Source of the DNA: Streptomyces sp. SID13726
GTDB taxonomy: Bacteria > Actinomycetota > Actinomycetes > Streptomycetales > Streptomycetaceae
Length of the DNA: 64,000 nt
Direction: 5' to 3'
Assembly (NCBI RefSeq): GCF_010548375.1
Contig: NZ_JAAGLY010000007.1
Coordinates: 124,001-188,000 of the forward strand
A program made the translations under genes and the position numbers. The notes beneath the pieces are model-generated. The model was not told the origin of the DNA. It was given only the letters and a program-made list of their open reading frames with translations, and did no database searches. Numbering within the stretch: position 1 is the first letter of the stretch; each line of letters begins with the position of its first letter. Below, in pieces: positions 48,860 through 58,274 of the stretch.

Positions 48860-50683
48860 TTGCCCAGCAAGAAGTCCGCGCGTCTCGCCGCGCTCACCGT
48901 CGCCGCCGTGTCCGCGGCGTCCGCCGTCGTCCTCGTCTCGCCCGCGCACGCGGTCGGCGTGAGCATCCATGACATCCAGGGCACGACCCGGATATCGCCG
49001 TACGCCGGTCAGAAGGTCACCGACGTGGCCGGAATCGTCACCGGTGTGCGCACGTACGGTTCCTCCAGAGGTTTCTGGATCCAGGATCCGAACCCCGACG
49101 CGAACCCGGCCACCAGTGAGGGCGTGTTCGTCTTCACCAGCTCCGCCCCGAAGGTCGCCGTCGGTGACTCCGTCACGGTCACCGGCACGGTCTCGGAGTA
49201 CGTCCCGGGCGGCACCTCGACCGGAAACCAGTCGCTGACCGAGATCACCAAGCCGACGGTCACCGTCGTCTCCAGCGGCAACGCGGTCCCGGCCCCGGTC
49301 GTGATCGACGCGAAGTCGGTGCCGAGCCGGTACACCCCGGCCGGTGACAGCGCCGCGGGCAACTCGCTCAACGGCCTGACGCTCCAGCCGAAGAAGTACG
49401 CCCTGGACTACTACGAGTCCCTTGAGGGCATGAACGTCCAGGTCAGGAACGTACGTGTGGTCACCGCGACCGACCCGTACACCGAGCTGTGGGTCACGGT
49501 GAAGCCGCACGAGAACCCGACCCGCCGCGGCGGCACGCTGTACGGCTCGTACGACGCGCAGAACACCGGCCGGCTCCAGGTCCAGTCGCTGGGCGCCACC
49601 GCCGACTTCCCGGTCGCGAACGTCGGTGACAGCCTGGCCGGCACCACCGCGGGGCCGATGGACTTCAACCAGTTCGGCGGCTACACCCTCGTCGCCAACG
49701 AGATCGGCACGCTCAAGAGCGGCGGCCTCAAGCGCGAGACGACGAAGAAGCAGTCCCGTGGCGAGCTCGCGGTCGCGACGTACAACGTCGAGAACCTCGA
49801 CCCGTCCGACGCCACCTTCGAGGAGCACGCCTCCGCGATCGTGAACAACCTGAAGTCGCCCGACATCGTGTCCCTGGAGGAGATCCAGGACAACAACGGC
49901 GCGAAGGACGACGGCACGACCGCCGCCGACGTGACGGTGACCAAGCTGATCGACGCGATCGTGGCGGCGGGCGGCCCGAAGTACGACTGGCGCTCGATCG
50001 ACCCGACCAACGACACCGACGGCGGCGAGCCGGGCGGCAACATCCGCCAGGTGTTCCTCTTCAACCCGGAGCGGGTCTCCTTCACGGACCGCGCGGGCGG
50101 CGACGCCACTACGGCCGTCGGCGTGACGAAGACCCACGGCAAGGCCGCCCTGACGGCCTCCCCGGGCCGGATCGACCCGACGAACACCGCCTGGGCCAAC
50201 AGCCGCAAGCCGCTGGCCGGCGAGTTCGTCTTCCGTGGCCACACGGTCTTCGTGATCGCCAACCACTTCAACTCCAAGGGCGGCGACTACGGTCTGACCT
50301 CGGCGACCCAGCCGGTGCCGCGCAGCTCGGAGACCCAGCGCCACCAGCAGGCGACCCTGGTCAACGCCTTCGTGAAGTCGATCCTCGACACCCAGAAGAA
50401 CGCGGACGTCATCGCCCTCGGCGACATCAACGATTTCGAGTTCTCCGACACCGCGAAGATCCTGGAGGGTCACGGCGAGCTGTGGTCGGCGATCAAGTCG
50501 CTGCCCAAGAGCGAGCGTTACACCTACGACTACCAGGGCAACCAGCAGGTCCTGGACCAGATCCTGGTCAGCCCGTCGATCCGGCGCGCTTGCGACTTCG
50601 AGTACGACAGCGTGCACATCAACTCGGAGTTCAACGACCAGATCAGCGACCACGACCCGCAGGTGCTGCGCTTCCAGCCGTAG
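48860..50683 (+). CDS. Secreted endonuclease/exonuclease/phosphatase-family nuclease
   Basis: 607 residues from TTG 48860, chosen because GGAGGG lies six bases upstream and the signal peptide (PSKKSARLAALTVAAVSAA, cleavage near AHA) starts there. N-terminal OB-like domain (about 35-265, DVAGIVTGVRTYGSSRGFWI) and a C-terminal EEP nuclease domain (about 285-605) with TYNVENLDP, DIVSLEEIQD, GDINDFEFSD and NDQISDHDPQVL, carrying the metal-binding Glu, Asp, Asn and catalytic His. Resembles ExeM/NucH-type extracellular DNases; likely scavenges nucleic-acid phosphate. Confidence 0.92.
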   Translation: MPSKKSARLAALTVAAVSAASAVVLVSPAHAVGVSIHDIQGTTRISPYAGQKVTDVAGIVTGVRTYGSSRGFWIQDPNPDANPATSEGVFVFTSSAPKVAVGDSVTVTGTVSEYVPGGTSTGNQSLTEITKPTVTVVSSGNAVPAPVVIDAKSVPSRYTPAGDSAAGNSLNGLTLQPKKYALDYYESLEGMNVQVRNVRVVTATDPYTELWVTVKPHENPTRRGGTLYGSYDAQNTGRLQVQSLGATADFPVANVGDSLAGTTAGPMDFNQFGGYTLVANEIGTLKSGGLKRETTKKQSRGELAVATYNVENLDPSDATFEEHASAIVNNLKSPDIVSLEEIQDNNGAKDDGTTAADVTVTKLIDAIVAAGGPKYDWRSIDPTNDTDGGEPGGNIRQVFLFNPERVSFTDRAGGDATTAVGVTKTHGKAALTASPGRIDPTNTAWANSRKPLAGEFVFRGHTVFVIANHFNSKGGDYGLTSATQPVPRSSETQRHQQATLVNAFVKSILDTQKNADVIALGDINDFEFSDTAKILEGHGELWSAIKSLPKSERYTYDYQGNQQVLDQILVSPSIRRACDFEYDSVHINSEFNDQISDHDPQVLRFQP

Positions 50684-50701
50684 CCCTTCGCGGCAGCGGG
50701 A

Positions 50702-51436
50702 TCAGGACTGGCTGAACACGCCGTTCAGCCAGTTCTGCCATTCCGTCTCGCACTCCTTGATGTCGGAGTCGGCGGCGAAGTCGTGCAGCGAGATGCCGAC
50801 CGGGTGGCCCCAGTGGTTGCGCCCGAAGATCCGGGTCAGTCCCCGGTCGGTGCGCAGTCCGATGAAGTACGGGTTGCGGAAGTCGACCACGGCGTCGAAG
50901 GTGTCGGGCCCGTGGACCGTCAGCCGGGTGCCCGCGGCCACGTCCTCACCGACCCCGAGTGCCTGTCCTACGGCGGTGAGGGCGTCCGGCGCCTTGGACG
51001 CCTCGGGTCCGTCGAAGGTGGCGAAGGCGGCCGGCCGCGGCGCGAAGTGGGCCAGGTATTCGCGCAGGGTGTGCAGATAGAAGTCGGTGTGCCGGGCGGC
51101 GCCGTCGTACTGGTTGTCCCAGTCGTCGACGAAGATCCCGCTGTGCACGTAGCGCACCCAGGCCCGGCGGCCCTCGTCGCGGGGTTCGATGGTGTAGTCG
51201 AGCTGGTTGAGGCTCTGCTCGGCGATGCCCTCGACGTTCGCGACACGGTTGGTGTAGCGGTGCGGCGGGTCCCAGGCGGTGACGAGCGATCCGAAGGGGC
51301 CCGCGCCGCCGGCCCGGGGCTCGGGTGGCTCCATCGGCCACAGATAGCCGTCGGTCCCGGTGGTGACGGCCGCCCACACCTGCTTGGGCGTGGCGTCGAC
51401 CTCGAACTCGCGGGCGATCTCGAACTCTTTGGACAT
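50702..51436 (-). CDS. SRPBCC (AHSA1-type) protein
   Basis: 244-residue START-like ligand-binding protein, beginning EFEIAREFEVDATPKQVWAAV and ending WQNWLNGVFSQS. The usual single AHSA1 domain is extended by a second half (about 155-240, RLTVHGPDTFDAVVDF). Three bases separate its ATG from the stop of the ArsR-type gene, a common pairing in which the regulator and the SRPBCC protein are co-transcribed. Ligand unknown. Confidence 0.9.
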   Translation of the reverse strand: MSKEFEIAREFEVDATPKQVWAAVTTGTDGYLWPMEPPEPRAGGAGPFGSLVTAWDPPHRYTNRVANVEGIAEQSLNQLDYTIEPRDEGRRAWVRYVHSGIFVDDWDNQYDGAARHTDFYLHTLREYLAHFAPRPAAFATFDGPEASKAPDALTAVGQALGVGEDVAAGTRLTVHGPDTFDAVVDFRNPYFIGLRTDRGLTRIFGRNHWGHPVGISLHDFAADSDIKECETEWQNWLNGVFSQS

Positions 51437-51439
51437 GAT

Positions 51440-52057
51440 CTACTCCAACTCGGTCTGTTCCGTCGGGGGTTGGGGCTCTTTCGGCGTGGGGTGGACGGCC
51501 ACGACGATCCGGTGGTCCCGGCCGCCCTCGGTGTCCGGGGCGTCGTACTTGCGGATCAGCGCGGTGACCCCCGCCGTCAACTCCTGGATGAACGCGGCCC
51601 GTTCGGCGGCCGAGGCGAAGCGCACCTCGCCGTCCAGCGCGTAGGTGGCCAGCCTCTGCCTGGCCTTCGTCGCGCCGGTGATCAACTGGCCTACGTCCCG
51701 CACCAGTCGGGCGCCGAGCGCGAGCAGCCAGCGCGCGGAGAGCTGGTCGCGGAAGCGGTCCGGGTCCGGCTGCACGGCGGCGAGGGCCAGCGGCGAGATG
51801 ACGTACGACGCCGCGGTCGCCCGCATCAGCCGCTCGGTGACGTTGCCTTTGCGGCGCTCCCCCGCCAGCTCGACCAGGCCGTGCCGCTCCAGTGCCTTCA
51901 GGTGGTAGTTCACCTTCTGCCTGGGCAGCCCGACCTTGCCTGCCAGCATGGCGGCCGACGCGGGGCCGGCCGCCAGTTCGGCCAGCAGCCTCGCCCTTAT
52001 GGGGTCCAGGGAGACGGCTGCGGCCTCGGGGTCCTCGATCACGGTGACGTCCAGCAT
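51440..52057 (-). CDS. ArsR-family transcriptional regulator
   Basis: 205 residues with a winged helix near the N-terminus (LDPIRARLLAELAAGP, LPRQKVNYHLKALERHGLVE) and a longer C-terminal helical part (about 95-180). No Cys metal site is visible, so it probably does not sense metals. It heads the two-gene operon with the SRPBCC protein; ATG 52057. Confidence 0.92.
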   Translation of the reverse strand: MLDVTVIEDPEAAAVSLDPIRARLLAELAAGPASAAMLAGKVGLPRQKVNYHLKALERHGLVELAGERRKGNVTERLMRATAASYVISPLALAAVQPDPDRFRDQLSARWLLALGARLVRDVGQLITGATKARQRLATYALDGEVRFASAAERAAFIQELTAGVTALIRKYDAPDTEGGRDHRIVVAVHPTPKEPQPPTEQTELE

Positions 52058-52156
52058 GGGTCCACCGTCTCACCGAAAACTTTTTTTGTCCAGACGGTTC
52101 GAGTTGTCGGTCGGGGGCGAGGGGGTGGCTGTGCGATGTGTAGGCCCCGGCGGGCT

Positions 52157-52205
52157 CAGGCGATCACTCGCTCTCGGGCGATCACTCGCTCGGTCGATCA
52201 CTCGG
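52157..52205. repeat. Short direct repeats, GCGATCACTCGCTC type
   Basis: GGCGATCACTCGCTC occurs twice 18 bp apart, followed by a truncated copy GTCGATCACTCGG that includes the stop codon of the ABM gene. GCGATCACTCGC has partial dyad symmetry. Role unknown; the gap otherwise holds nothing recognisable. Confidence 0.6.
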
Positions 52206-52899
52206 GGACGAGTCCCAGGGCGTGGTCGTACCGGCTGACCGTGCTGCTCTTCAGCCCCGGCCAGGTCTGTACGCGCTCCCACTGGGCCGAGGCGGAGCCG
52301 ATGCCGTCGCCCGGTGCGGCGAGGGCCTCCAGATGGGCGTGGGCGCTCTCCCACTCGGCGTAGTTGAGGACGCGGGTGCCGTCGGGACTGAGGTGGAAGT
52401 GGGCGCCGATGCCGCCGGGGTGCGGGTTCGGCTCGTCGGCCAGCGCTTCGAGGACGGCGTCGACCCAGGCGCGCTGCCGGTCGGGGTCGGGTCCCTCGAA
52501 CTCGATGTCGACGATCACGACGCACCCCGCGACCCGTTGGTCACCGTCCCGGCGGACGCTGCGGTAGTGCCGGTAGCGGCCGAGCCCCAGCCGCTCGATG
52601 TGCGGTACGGCGGTGTCGATCTCGTCGACCCGCTCCTGTCGCCGGGTCCGCGCGAAGGCCTCGTACGCCTGCTCGTCGGTCCACTGCGAGTAGTGCAGGA
52701 GGCCGGAGGTGTCGTGGGAGGTGTAGACGTGGTAGCCGAGCAGACCGTCGGCGGGCCACGGCCGGCGCTCCCAGGCACCGGCGATGGCCTCCACGGTCTG
52801 CCGCTGCCGCAGCGGGTTGCCCACCCGCCAGGTGCTGAAGAGGGAGGCGCCGATCTCGGGGCGGGTGAGGTCGGGGTGTGCGTCGGTACGGCGGGTCAT
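52198..52899 (-). CDS. Protein with two antibiotic-biosynthesis-monooxygenase (ABM) domains
   Basis: 233 residues with two ferredoxin-like ABM repeats (about 15-110 and 120-225). The first has GASLFSTWRVGN and LHYSQWTDEQAYEAF, the second GCVVIVDIEFEGPD and VLNYAEWESAHAHLEA; the W and aromatic positions agree between repeats. ATG 52899 follows TAGGAGG. Such proteins can be cofactor-free monooxygenases or heme-handling proteins; nothing here decides. Confidence 0.85.
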   Translation of the reverse strand: MTRRTDAHPDLTRPEIGASLFSTWRVGNPLRQRQTVEAIAGAWERRPWPADGLLGYHVYTSHDTSGLLHYSQWTDEQAYEAFARTRRQERVDEIDTAVPHIERLGLGRYRHYRSVRRDGDQRVAGCVVIVDIEFEGPDPDRQRAWVDAVLEALADEPNPHPGGIGAHFHLSPDGTRVLNYAEWESAHAHLEALAAPGDGIGSASAQWERVQTWPGLKSSTVSRYDHALGLVPE

Positions 52900-53053
52900 G
52901 GGACGGCCTCCTAGGGGAGCTGTTCGGTTGATGCACCGCGTGGTGGGTGCATGAGCCAGCCTTCAACCTCAACCAAGATTCAGGTCAAGTGGGCGGCGCG
53001 GAAGGCGGTTCGGAAGGGGATTCGGAAGGCGGTTTCGGGAGACCCGCCTCCGC

Positions 53054-54034
53054 ATGGACGAGCAGGCCGAACAGCCGGCAGACGAGCCGAACAGCCCCAC
53101 CGAGCTGCCCGCGCGGTCCTGGAAGGCGGTGCTGCGCCGTACGGCCAAGGAGTTGCTGGACGACGAACTCGCCGACCGGGCGGCGGCGTTGACGTACTAC
53201 GGCGTCCTGTCGCTGTTCCCCGCCCTGCTGGTGATGGTCTCCCTGCTGGGCGTGGTGGGACAGCGCGCCACCGACAAGATCCTGGACAACATCGGCGACC
53301 TCGCCCCGGGCCCGGCCCGCGACATCCTGCGGGACGCGGTGGTCCAACTCGGCGACAGCGGCGGCACGGGCAGCGTCCTGGCCGTCGTCGGACTGCTCGC
53401 CGCGCTGTGGTCCGCGTCCGGCTATGTCGCCGCGTTCATCCGTACGTCCAACGCGGTGTACGACCTCCCCGAGGGCCGCCCGGTGTGGAAGCTGACGCCG
53501 CTGCGGCTGGCGTTGACCGTGACGCTGATGCTCATGCTGGCCGCGAGCGCGCTGATCGTGGTGTTCACGGGGCCGCTGGCCGAACGGGCGGGCCGGACGA
53601 TCGGCGTCGGCGACGTGGCGATCGCGGTCTGGGGCATCGCCAAGTGGCCGGTGCTGCTCCTGCTGGTCGTCCTGATGATCGCCCTGCTCTACTGGGCCGC
53701 CCCCAACGTCCGCGCCGGCGGCTTCCGTTGGATCTCCCCCGGCAGCGTCCTCGCCACCCTCATCTGGCTCGCCGCCTCCGCCGCCTTCGCCCTCTACGCC
53801 GCCAACTTCGGCTCCTACAACAAGACATACGGCACCCTCGCCGGCGCCATCGTCTTCCTCGTCTGGCTCTGGCTCACCAACCTCGCCATCCTCCTCGGCC
53901 TGGAGTTCGACGCCGAACTGGCCCGCGAACGAGCGATCACCTCCGGCGACCACGAACCGACGGAGGAGCCGTACGTGGAACCCCGCGACACCAGGAAGTG
54001 GCCGGCGAAACTGCGAGCGTCACGGGGGAAGTGA
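53054..54034 (+). CDS. YihY/BrkB-family inner-membrane protein
   Basis: 326 residues with about six membrane helices. Family signatures are ADRAAALTYYGVLSLFPALL near the first helix, ALWSASGYVAAFIRTSNAVYD, and YNKTYGTLAGAIVFLVWLW near the end. The C-terminal tail is charged. Function of the family is not settled (once called RNase BN in error). Stands alone, 154 bp from the divergent ABM gene; the gap has three TTCGGAAGG-type short repeats. Confidence 0.92.
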   Translation: MDEQAEQPADEPNSPTELPARSWKAVLRRTAKELLDDELADRAAALTYYGVLSLFPALLVMVSLLGVVGQRATDKILDNIGDLAPGPARDILRDAVVQLGDSGGTGSVLAVVGLLAALWSASGYVAAFIRTSNAVYDLPEGRPVWKLTPLRLALTVTLMLMLAASALIVVFTGPLAERAGRTIGVGDVAIAVWGIAKWPVLLLLVVLMIALLYWAAPNVRAGGFRWISPGSVLATLIWLAASAAFALYAANFGSYNKTYGTLAGAIVFLVWLWLTNLAILLGLEFDAELARERAITSGDHEPTEEPYVEPRDTRKWPAKLRASRGK

Positions 54035-54160
54035 CGCCTGGCCTCGACAACGCTCCCTCGCCGTCTGTGACTTCGGCCATGCCCGTCAGGCCGGTTGGAC
54101 CGACGAACAACCACTGTGATGTGCTTCCGCACATCACGATGTCGGTCACGGAGCGAACAC

Positions 54161-54652
54161 TTGAACGTGCATACGGCGAGCGGCCCAGCAGCTGGTGCGG
54201 GTAGCGTCGAACGGCTGGGTCTGGACGCCGAGATCCGCGACCTGTACGACGGTCACGGCGACGGAGAGCGGCTGTTGACCGCCTTCCGGGCGGCGGCGCT
54301 GTATGTGCCGTTCACCGCGGATGACGAAATGTGCTCCGGCGAAGCGGACGACGTCCGCTGGCTGTACACGTTCACTTCGACCGGGGCACTGGAACGCTTC
54401 GCACGCGCCCGTGTCACGGAGGGCGCGGAGCCCGGTTGGGAGAGCGGCCGCGTCCGCTACCGGACGGTGCTCGGCTCCCGGCTGCTCGACATCGCCGTAC
54501 CGGCCGCCGTCGCCGTGACCCGGACTCCCACCGGAGTGGCGGTGGATGTGGGAGGCGTACGGCCGCTCCTGCTGCCTCCGCTGTCCGGGATCGTGCCGGA
54601 GCCGGTGGCGGTGGATCTCGTGAGCCGGGGCCTTGGCACGGAGGACGCGTGA
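54161..54652 (+). CDS. SseB/SAV_915-like protein of the type VII effector module
   Basis: 163 residues from TTG 54161, selected because GGAGCG lies seven bases upstream; GTG 54167 is an alternative. The core FRAAALYVPFTADDEMCSGE, VRWLYTFTSTGALERFARAR and SRLLDIAVPAAVAV resembles the SseB N-terminal fold seen in Streptomyces secretion-associated proteins. Its stop overlaps the start of the ESX-like gene (GTGA). It may act as a chaperone or immunity accessory for the effector. Confidence 0.75.
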   Translation: MNVHTASGPAAGAGSVERLGLDAEIRDLYDGHGDGERLLTAFRAAALYVPFTADDEMCSGEADDVRWLYTFTSTGALERFARARVTEGAEPGWESGRVRYRTVLGSRLLDIAVPAAVAVTRTPTGVAVDVGGVRPLLLPPLSGIVPEPVAVDLVSRGLGTEDA

Positions 54653-55245
54653 GCGGCGGTTTCGGAGCGGACCCCGAGGCCCTCAAGCAGGCGGCCAAGG
54701 GCATCACCGGAGCGATCGAGGAACTCCAGGACGTCGGCGCGGTCGGCGCGGGCGCTGTCGGGCGAGGCTTCGGCGGCCTGCGCCTGACCCCGCTCCAGAT
54801 GGGCCACCCGGGGTTGGCCGACGCCTTCGGCACCTTCGCGGAGCGCTGGGAGTGGGGCGTGCGGACGTTGGTCCACGAGGGCGACGAACTCGCGGAGAAA
54901 CTCGACCTGTCGGCCGGCTATTACCACGAGGCCGAGGAGTACGCGATCGGCGTGGTCAAGGACTCCGTGATGGCCGGCTACGGCGACCCGGCCGCCTCCG
55001 GCGAGGACGCCGAGCAGATGTCGTGGAGCCGGATCGGGTCCACGGTGAAGGACGGCTGGACACCGGACCTCTCCCAGCAGTCGGCGGCCGAGGCGACGGA
55101 GCGGATCGGGCAGACCTGGCAGTCCACCCAGGAGGACCTGACCTCCAGCGGCCAGTACGGCGCCCAACTACAGCTCGGCGGCGAGGTGGTGCGGGAGTCG
55201 CTCGGCGCGGGCGACGACGAGCCCGCGGGCGGAGACGGCACCTGA
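54649..55245 (+). CDS. ESX/WXG100-like type VII secretion protein
   Basis: 198 residues, mostly helical, beginning FGADPEALKQAAKGITGAIE and containing FAERWEWGVRTLVHEGDELA, the Trp-rich turn typical of the large Streptomyces ESX-type substrates, and SAGYYHEAEEYAIG. GTG 54649 overlaps the previous stop; its own stop overlaps the toxin start (TGATG). Probably co-secreted with, or targeting, the following toxin. Confidence 0.82.
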   Translation: MSGGFGADPEALKQAAKGITGAIEELQDVGAVGAGAVGRGFGGLRLTPLQMGHPGLADAFGTFAERWEWGVRTLVHEGDELAEKLDLSAGYYHEAEEYAIGVVKDSVMAGYGDPAASGEDAEQMSWSRIGSTVKDGWTPDLSQQSAAEATERIGQTWQSTQEDLTSSGQYGAQLQLGGEVVRESLGAGDDEPAGGDGT

Positions 55246-57233
55246 TGGGCGATCTCCAGGACCTGGTCGACGGCGTCAACCAGGGGATCGCCGACGGCGT
55301 CAACGCGACCGCGAACGTGGTGGGCGGCACGCTGGACGCCGTCGGGCTGAAGTCCGTCGGGGAGAAGGTCCGTGACGGCGCCGAGTACGTCACCGGGTTC
55401 ACCGGCGCCGTGGTGTCCGAACGGGAGCTGGGCGAGAGTGATGAGCCGGGTGAACTGATCCACGGTTCGCCCGGGGACCTCGACGACACGGTCCGGCACC
55501 TGCGGGGCTTCGCCACCGCCTTCGAAAACACCGGGCAGGCGCTGCGGAAGCTCGACCCGAACCACTGGACCGGCACCGCGGCGGAGTCGTTCCAGGAGTC
55601 CTTCACCACCCACCCCAAGCGGTGGCTGAGCGCCGCCGACGCCTGTACGGCCGCTGCGGATGCGCTGGCGTCGTACCGGGACACGGTCTCATGGGCGCGC
55701 GAGCGGGCGGCCGAGGCGATCGAGCAGTGGCGGACGGCGGAGGCGAAGAGTTCGGCGGCCCGGCAGGAGTACGACCAGCGGGTGTGGGACTACCGGACCG
55801 CGCTGTCCTTCGGCTCCCCGTCGGGCCCGGACACCGCGCCCCCCACCGACCCGGGAGACTTCGCGGACCCGGGCACGGCCGGTCGCGAGGGGGCCCAGGA
55901 GATCCTGAGGCATGCCCGCCGGGAGCGGGACTCCGCCGCCGAGGCGGCCACCGCCAAGGTGACCGCCGCTTACGGCGCGGCGCCGGCCGGGCCCGGTACC
56001 TGGGCCAGGTTCGAGGCGGGCGTGTCGGACGGCTTCGCGGCCGGCAACATGGAGCTGGAGCACTTCGTCGGCGGCTTCGTGAAGGGCGGTACGGGGCTGA
56101 TCCGCATGGTGCGGACGGTCGACCCGACGAACCCGTACAACCTCACCCACCCCGCGCAGTACCTGCGGAACGTCACCATCACCGGCATGGGCCTGCTCAC
56201 CGCCGCCAACCATCCGGTGCGCACCGCCAAGTCACTGGCCGGCTCCGGCTGGTCCAGCGACCCGTCCGAGGCGCTGGGCACGCTCGTCTTCGACCTCGCG
56301 AGCGACGTGGTCACGGGTGGCGCGGCAACCGGCCTGGGCACGACCCGCCGCACCATGACCGCCGTAGCGAAGGAGAGCGTGGAGACGGCGGCGGAGCGGA
56401 GTACCCGTGAGGTCGTGGGATCGGCGGCCGAGGGCGGGGGTGAGGCGACCGCCAAGGCCGCGTCGAAGGGTGGCCCCCCACCGGACAGCTGGATGTCCTT
56501 CAAGCCCACCGACCATGTCGCCGAAGACACCGCCCGTGGCAAATGGGGAGTCGACGCACCCGCGGAGGCGTCACCGGCCCCGGAGACCACTGCCCGAGAC
56601 ACCGCCCCCGACTGGGACACACTCCCGGACGCCGACAGACACCGGTCGGCGACGGCCGAGATTTCCGAAGGCGCGGTCACGTTCCGCAGCAACGTGGGCG
56701 CGACCCGGTACGGCGCCGAGCACTGGAACGACTACGCGGACAATCTGCCGGTCGACCAGCGGGAAGCGCTGCAGAGATACACCGGCAACGAGTACCAGCG
56801 GGTCAACGGGTATCTGCGGGACGTGGACAACGGCTACTACGACACGCCGGAGGTACGCCGGCAGGTCGAGCATCTCGACAAGGCGCTCGCCGGCAACCCG
56901 GTTCCCGAGGACGTCGTCGTGCGTCGGGGTACAGGCCTGGAACACTATTTGAAGGAGTTGGACATCAGCGCCCCCTCGGACATGGTCGGAAAGGTGGTCA
57001 GGGACGAGGCATACATGTCCACCTCGCTGGGCGACGCCGTGTTCGGCAACAAGGAGGCCGTTCTCCATCTCCGGGTGCCCGAGGGGACCCCGGGTCTGTG
57101 GATGGAGAAGGTGAGCCGCTACGGCGACGCGGAGCGGGAACTGCTGCTCGGCCGCGGCAACGAGTTCACGATCACTCAGGCGTTCAAGGACGCTGGTGGC
57201 AAGTGGCAGATCTACGGAAAGATCCATCGATGA
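55245..57233 (+). CDS. Type VII-secreted ADP-ribosyltransferase toxin
   Basis: 662-residue polymorphic toxin. Residues about 1-190 form a T7SS-type helical domain (LIHGSPGDLDDTVRHLRGFA, DPNHWTGTAAESFQESF), followed by a middle region with a coiled helical part and a membrane-prone stretch, a Pro/Ala linker (about 400-460) and a C-terminal ADP-ribosyltransferase fold of the R-S-E class: Arg561 (VVVRRGTG), STS 592-594 (AYMSTSLGDAVF) and the ExE pair Glu630/Glu632 (AERELLLGRGNEF). All catalytic positions are intact. Coupled at both ends to ESX-like and partner genes. Likely target is a protein in competing cells; unknown. Confidence 0.92.
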   Translation: MGDLQDLVDGVNQGIADGVNATANVVGGTLDAVGLKSVGEKVRDGAEYVTGFTGAVVSERELGESDEPGELIHGSPGDLDDTVRHLRGFATAFENTGQALRKLDPNHWTGTAAESFQESFTTHPKRWLSAADACTAAADALASYRDTVSWARERAAEAIEQWRTAEAKSSAARQEYDQRVWDYRTALSFGSPSGPDTAPPTDPGDFADPGTAGREGAQEILRHARRERDSAAEAATAKVTAAYGAAPAGPGTWARFEAGVSDGFAAGNMELEHFVGGFVKGGTGLIRMVRTVDPTNPYNLTHPAQYLRNVTITGMGLLTAANHPVRTAKSLAGSGWSSDPSEALGTLVFDLASDVVTGGAATGLGTTRRTMTAVAKESVETAAERSTREVVGSAAEGGGEATAKAASKGGPPPDSWMSFKPTDHVAEDTARGKWGVDAPAEASPAPETTARDTAPDWDTLPDADRHRSATAEISEGAVTFRSNVGATRYGAEHWNDYADNLPVDQREALQRYTGNEYQRVNGYLRDVDNGYYDTPEVRRQVEHLDKALAGNPVPEDVVVRRGTGLEHYLKELDISAPSDMVGKVVRDEAYMSTSLGDAVFGNKEAVLHLRVPEGTPGLWMEKVSRYGDAERELLLGRGNEFTITQAFKDAGGKWQIYGKIHR

Positions 57234-58261
57234 GCGAGCACTCCGACGAGAGGCCCTTCTCCCGGCTGGCGGACGACCTGCGAGGCCGGCTGGTCGGCGG
57301 CCCGGACGACTATCTGCTGAAGCCGAAGGGGCCTGTCCGGTACGTGGTCGTGGTCAACATGGAGGGGGTTCTCGGGGCCCTGTTCGCCTCGGACCCGGAG
57401 GGGGCCGTCGGCTTCGTCGTGCGCGAGGAACTGGGCCACGAGGCCAGCAACAGCAGCGGCTACTGGAGAGACCTGCGGCGATCCGCGAAGCAACGCGGCC
57501 TGACTCCCGGCCAGGCGCTGACCGAGATGACGCAGAAGGGTGGCTTCCCGTTCCCCGGGCGGGCGCTGACCGGCCCCTGGCGGGAGGCCCCCAGCCTGGC
57601 AGCCCTCCAGGAGGAGATCGTCGGCGACGGCAAATGGGATCTGCGGCCGCGTGATCTGAAGGCGCACGTGTATCCCGAGATCGCCCTCCACGGGCCCAGG
57701 ATCGGCCGCCCCGAGGTGACCGAGGGCATGCGACGCTCCGCACGGCGCCAGCCCGGCATGCTGCTGTACGCCATCGACCCCGCCCACGCCCCCCACGGCG
57801 AGGTCCCGGAGCACGCGAAGCTGGGCTGCTGGCGGATCGACGAGAACGGTGAGATCGGCGAGGAGTTCTATGTGAACCCCGGCTACGAACCCAGCCTCAC
57901 CGCCCTGCGCTGGCACGCTCCCGAGAACGAGGTGGAGCGCACGCTGCAGGGGGTCTGGACGCGCCACGGCACCGCCGAGGGATTCCTGGACGCCTTCCGC
58001 GAAGCCACCCTGCTGGTCTCCGTCGAGGCGGACGGCAGGCTCCTGTTCCGTCAGGACGTCGACGGCGAACGCGTCCTGGACGTCTACACCGGCACCCGCT
58101 TCGTCCCGGACGGCGGCCAGGACGGCGGCCCGGAGCTACGAGCGATGAACGGCGGGGAACTCGCCAAGGGCCTGTACGGCTGCTACGTGATGATCAATCG
58201 CGGCAGTCGTCCGCACCTGCGGGTCCCGTCGGCCGACCTCTCCGTCAGCGCCTTCGGCTGA
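57230..58261 (+). CDS. T7SS-associated protein, probable immunity to the ART toxin
   Basis: 343 residues, no signal or membrane segment. ATG 57230 overlaps the toxin stop. An N-terminal part (about 1-175) has VRYVVVVNMEGVLGALFAS; a C-terminal SseB-like part (about 180-340) has SLTALRWHAPENEVERTLQ, FREATLLVSVEADGRLLF and YTGTRFVPDG. Position directly after the toxin is that of an immunity gene, and similar proteins accompany Streptomyces T7SS effectors. Direct evidence for neutralisation is lacking. Confidence 0.75.
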   Translation: MSEHSDERPFSRLADDLRGRLVGGPDDYLLKPKGPVRYVVVVNMEGVLGALFASDPEGAVGFVVREELGHEASNSSGYWRDLRRSAKQRGLTPGQALTEMTQKGGFPFPGRALTGPWREAPSLAALQEEIVGDGKWDLRPRDLKAHVYPEIALHGPRIGRPEVTEGMRRSARRQPGMLLYAIDPAHAPHGEVPEHAKLGCWRIDENGEIGEEFYVNPGYEPSLTALRWHAPENEVERTLQGVWTRHGTAEGFLDAFREATLLVSVEADGRLLFRQDVDGERVLDVYTGTRFVPDGGQDGGPELRAMNGGELAKGLYGCYVMINRGSRPHLRVPSADLSVSAFG

Positions 58262-58274
58262 TCCGCTCCCCCGC

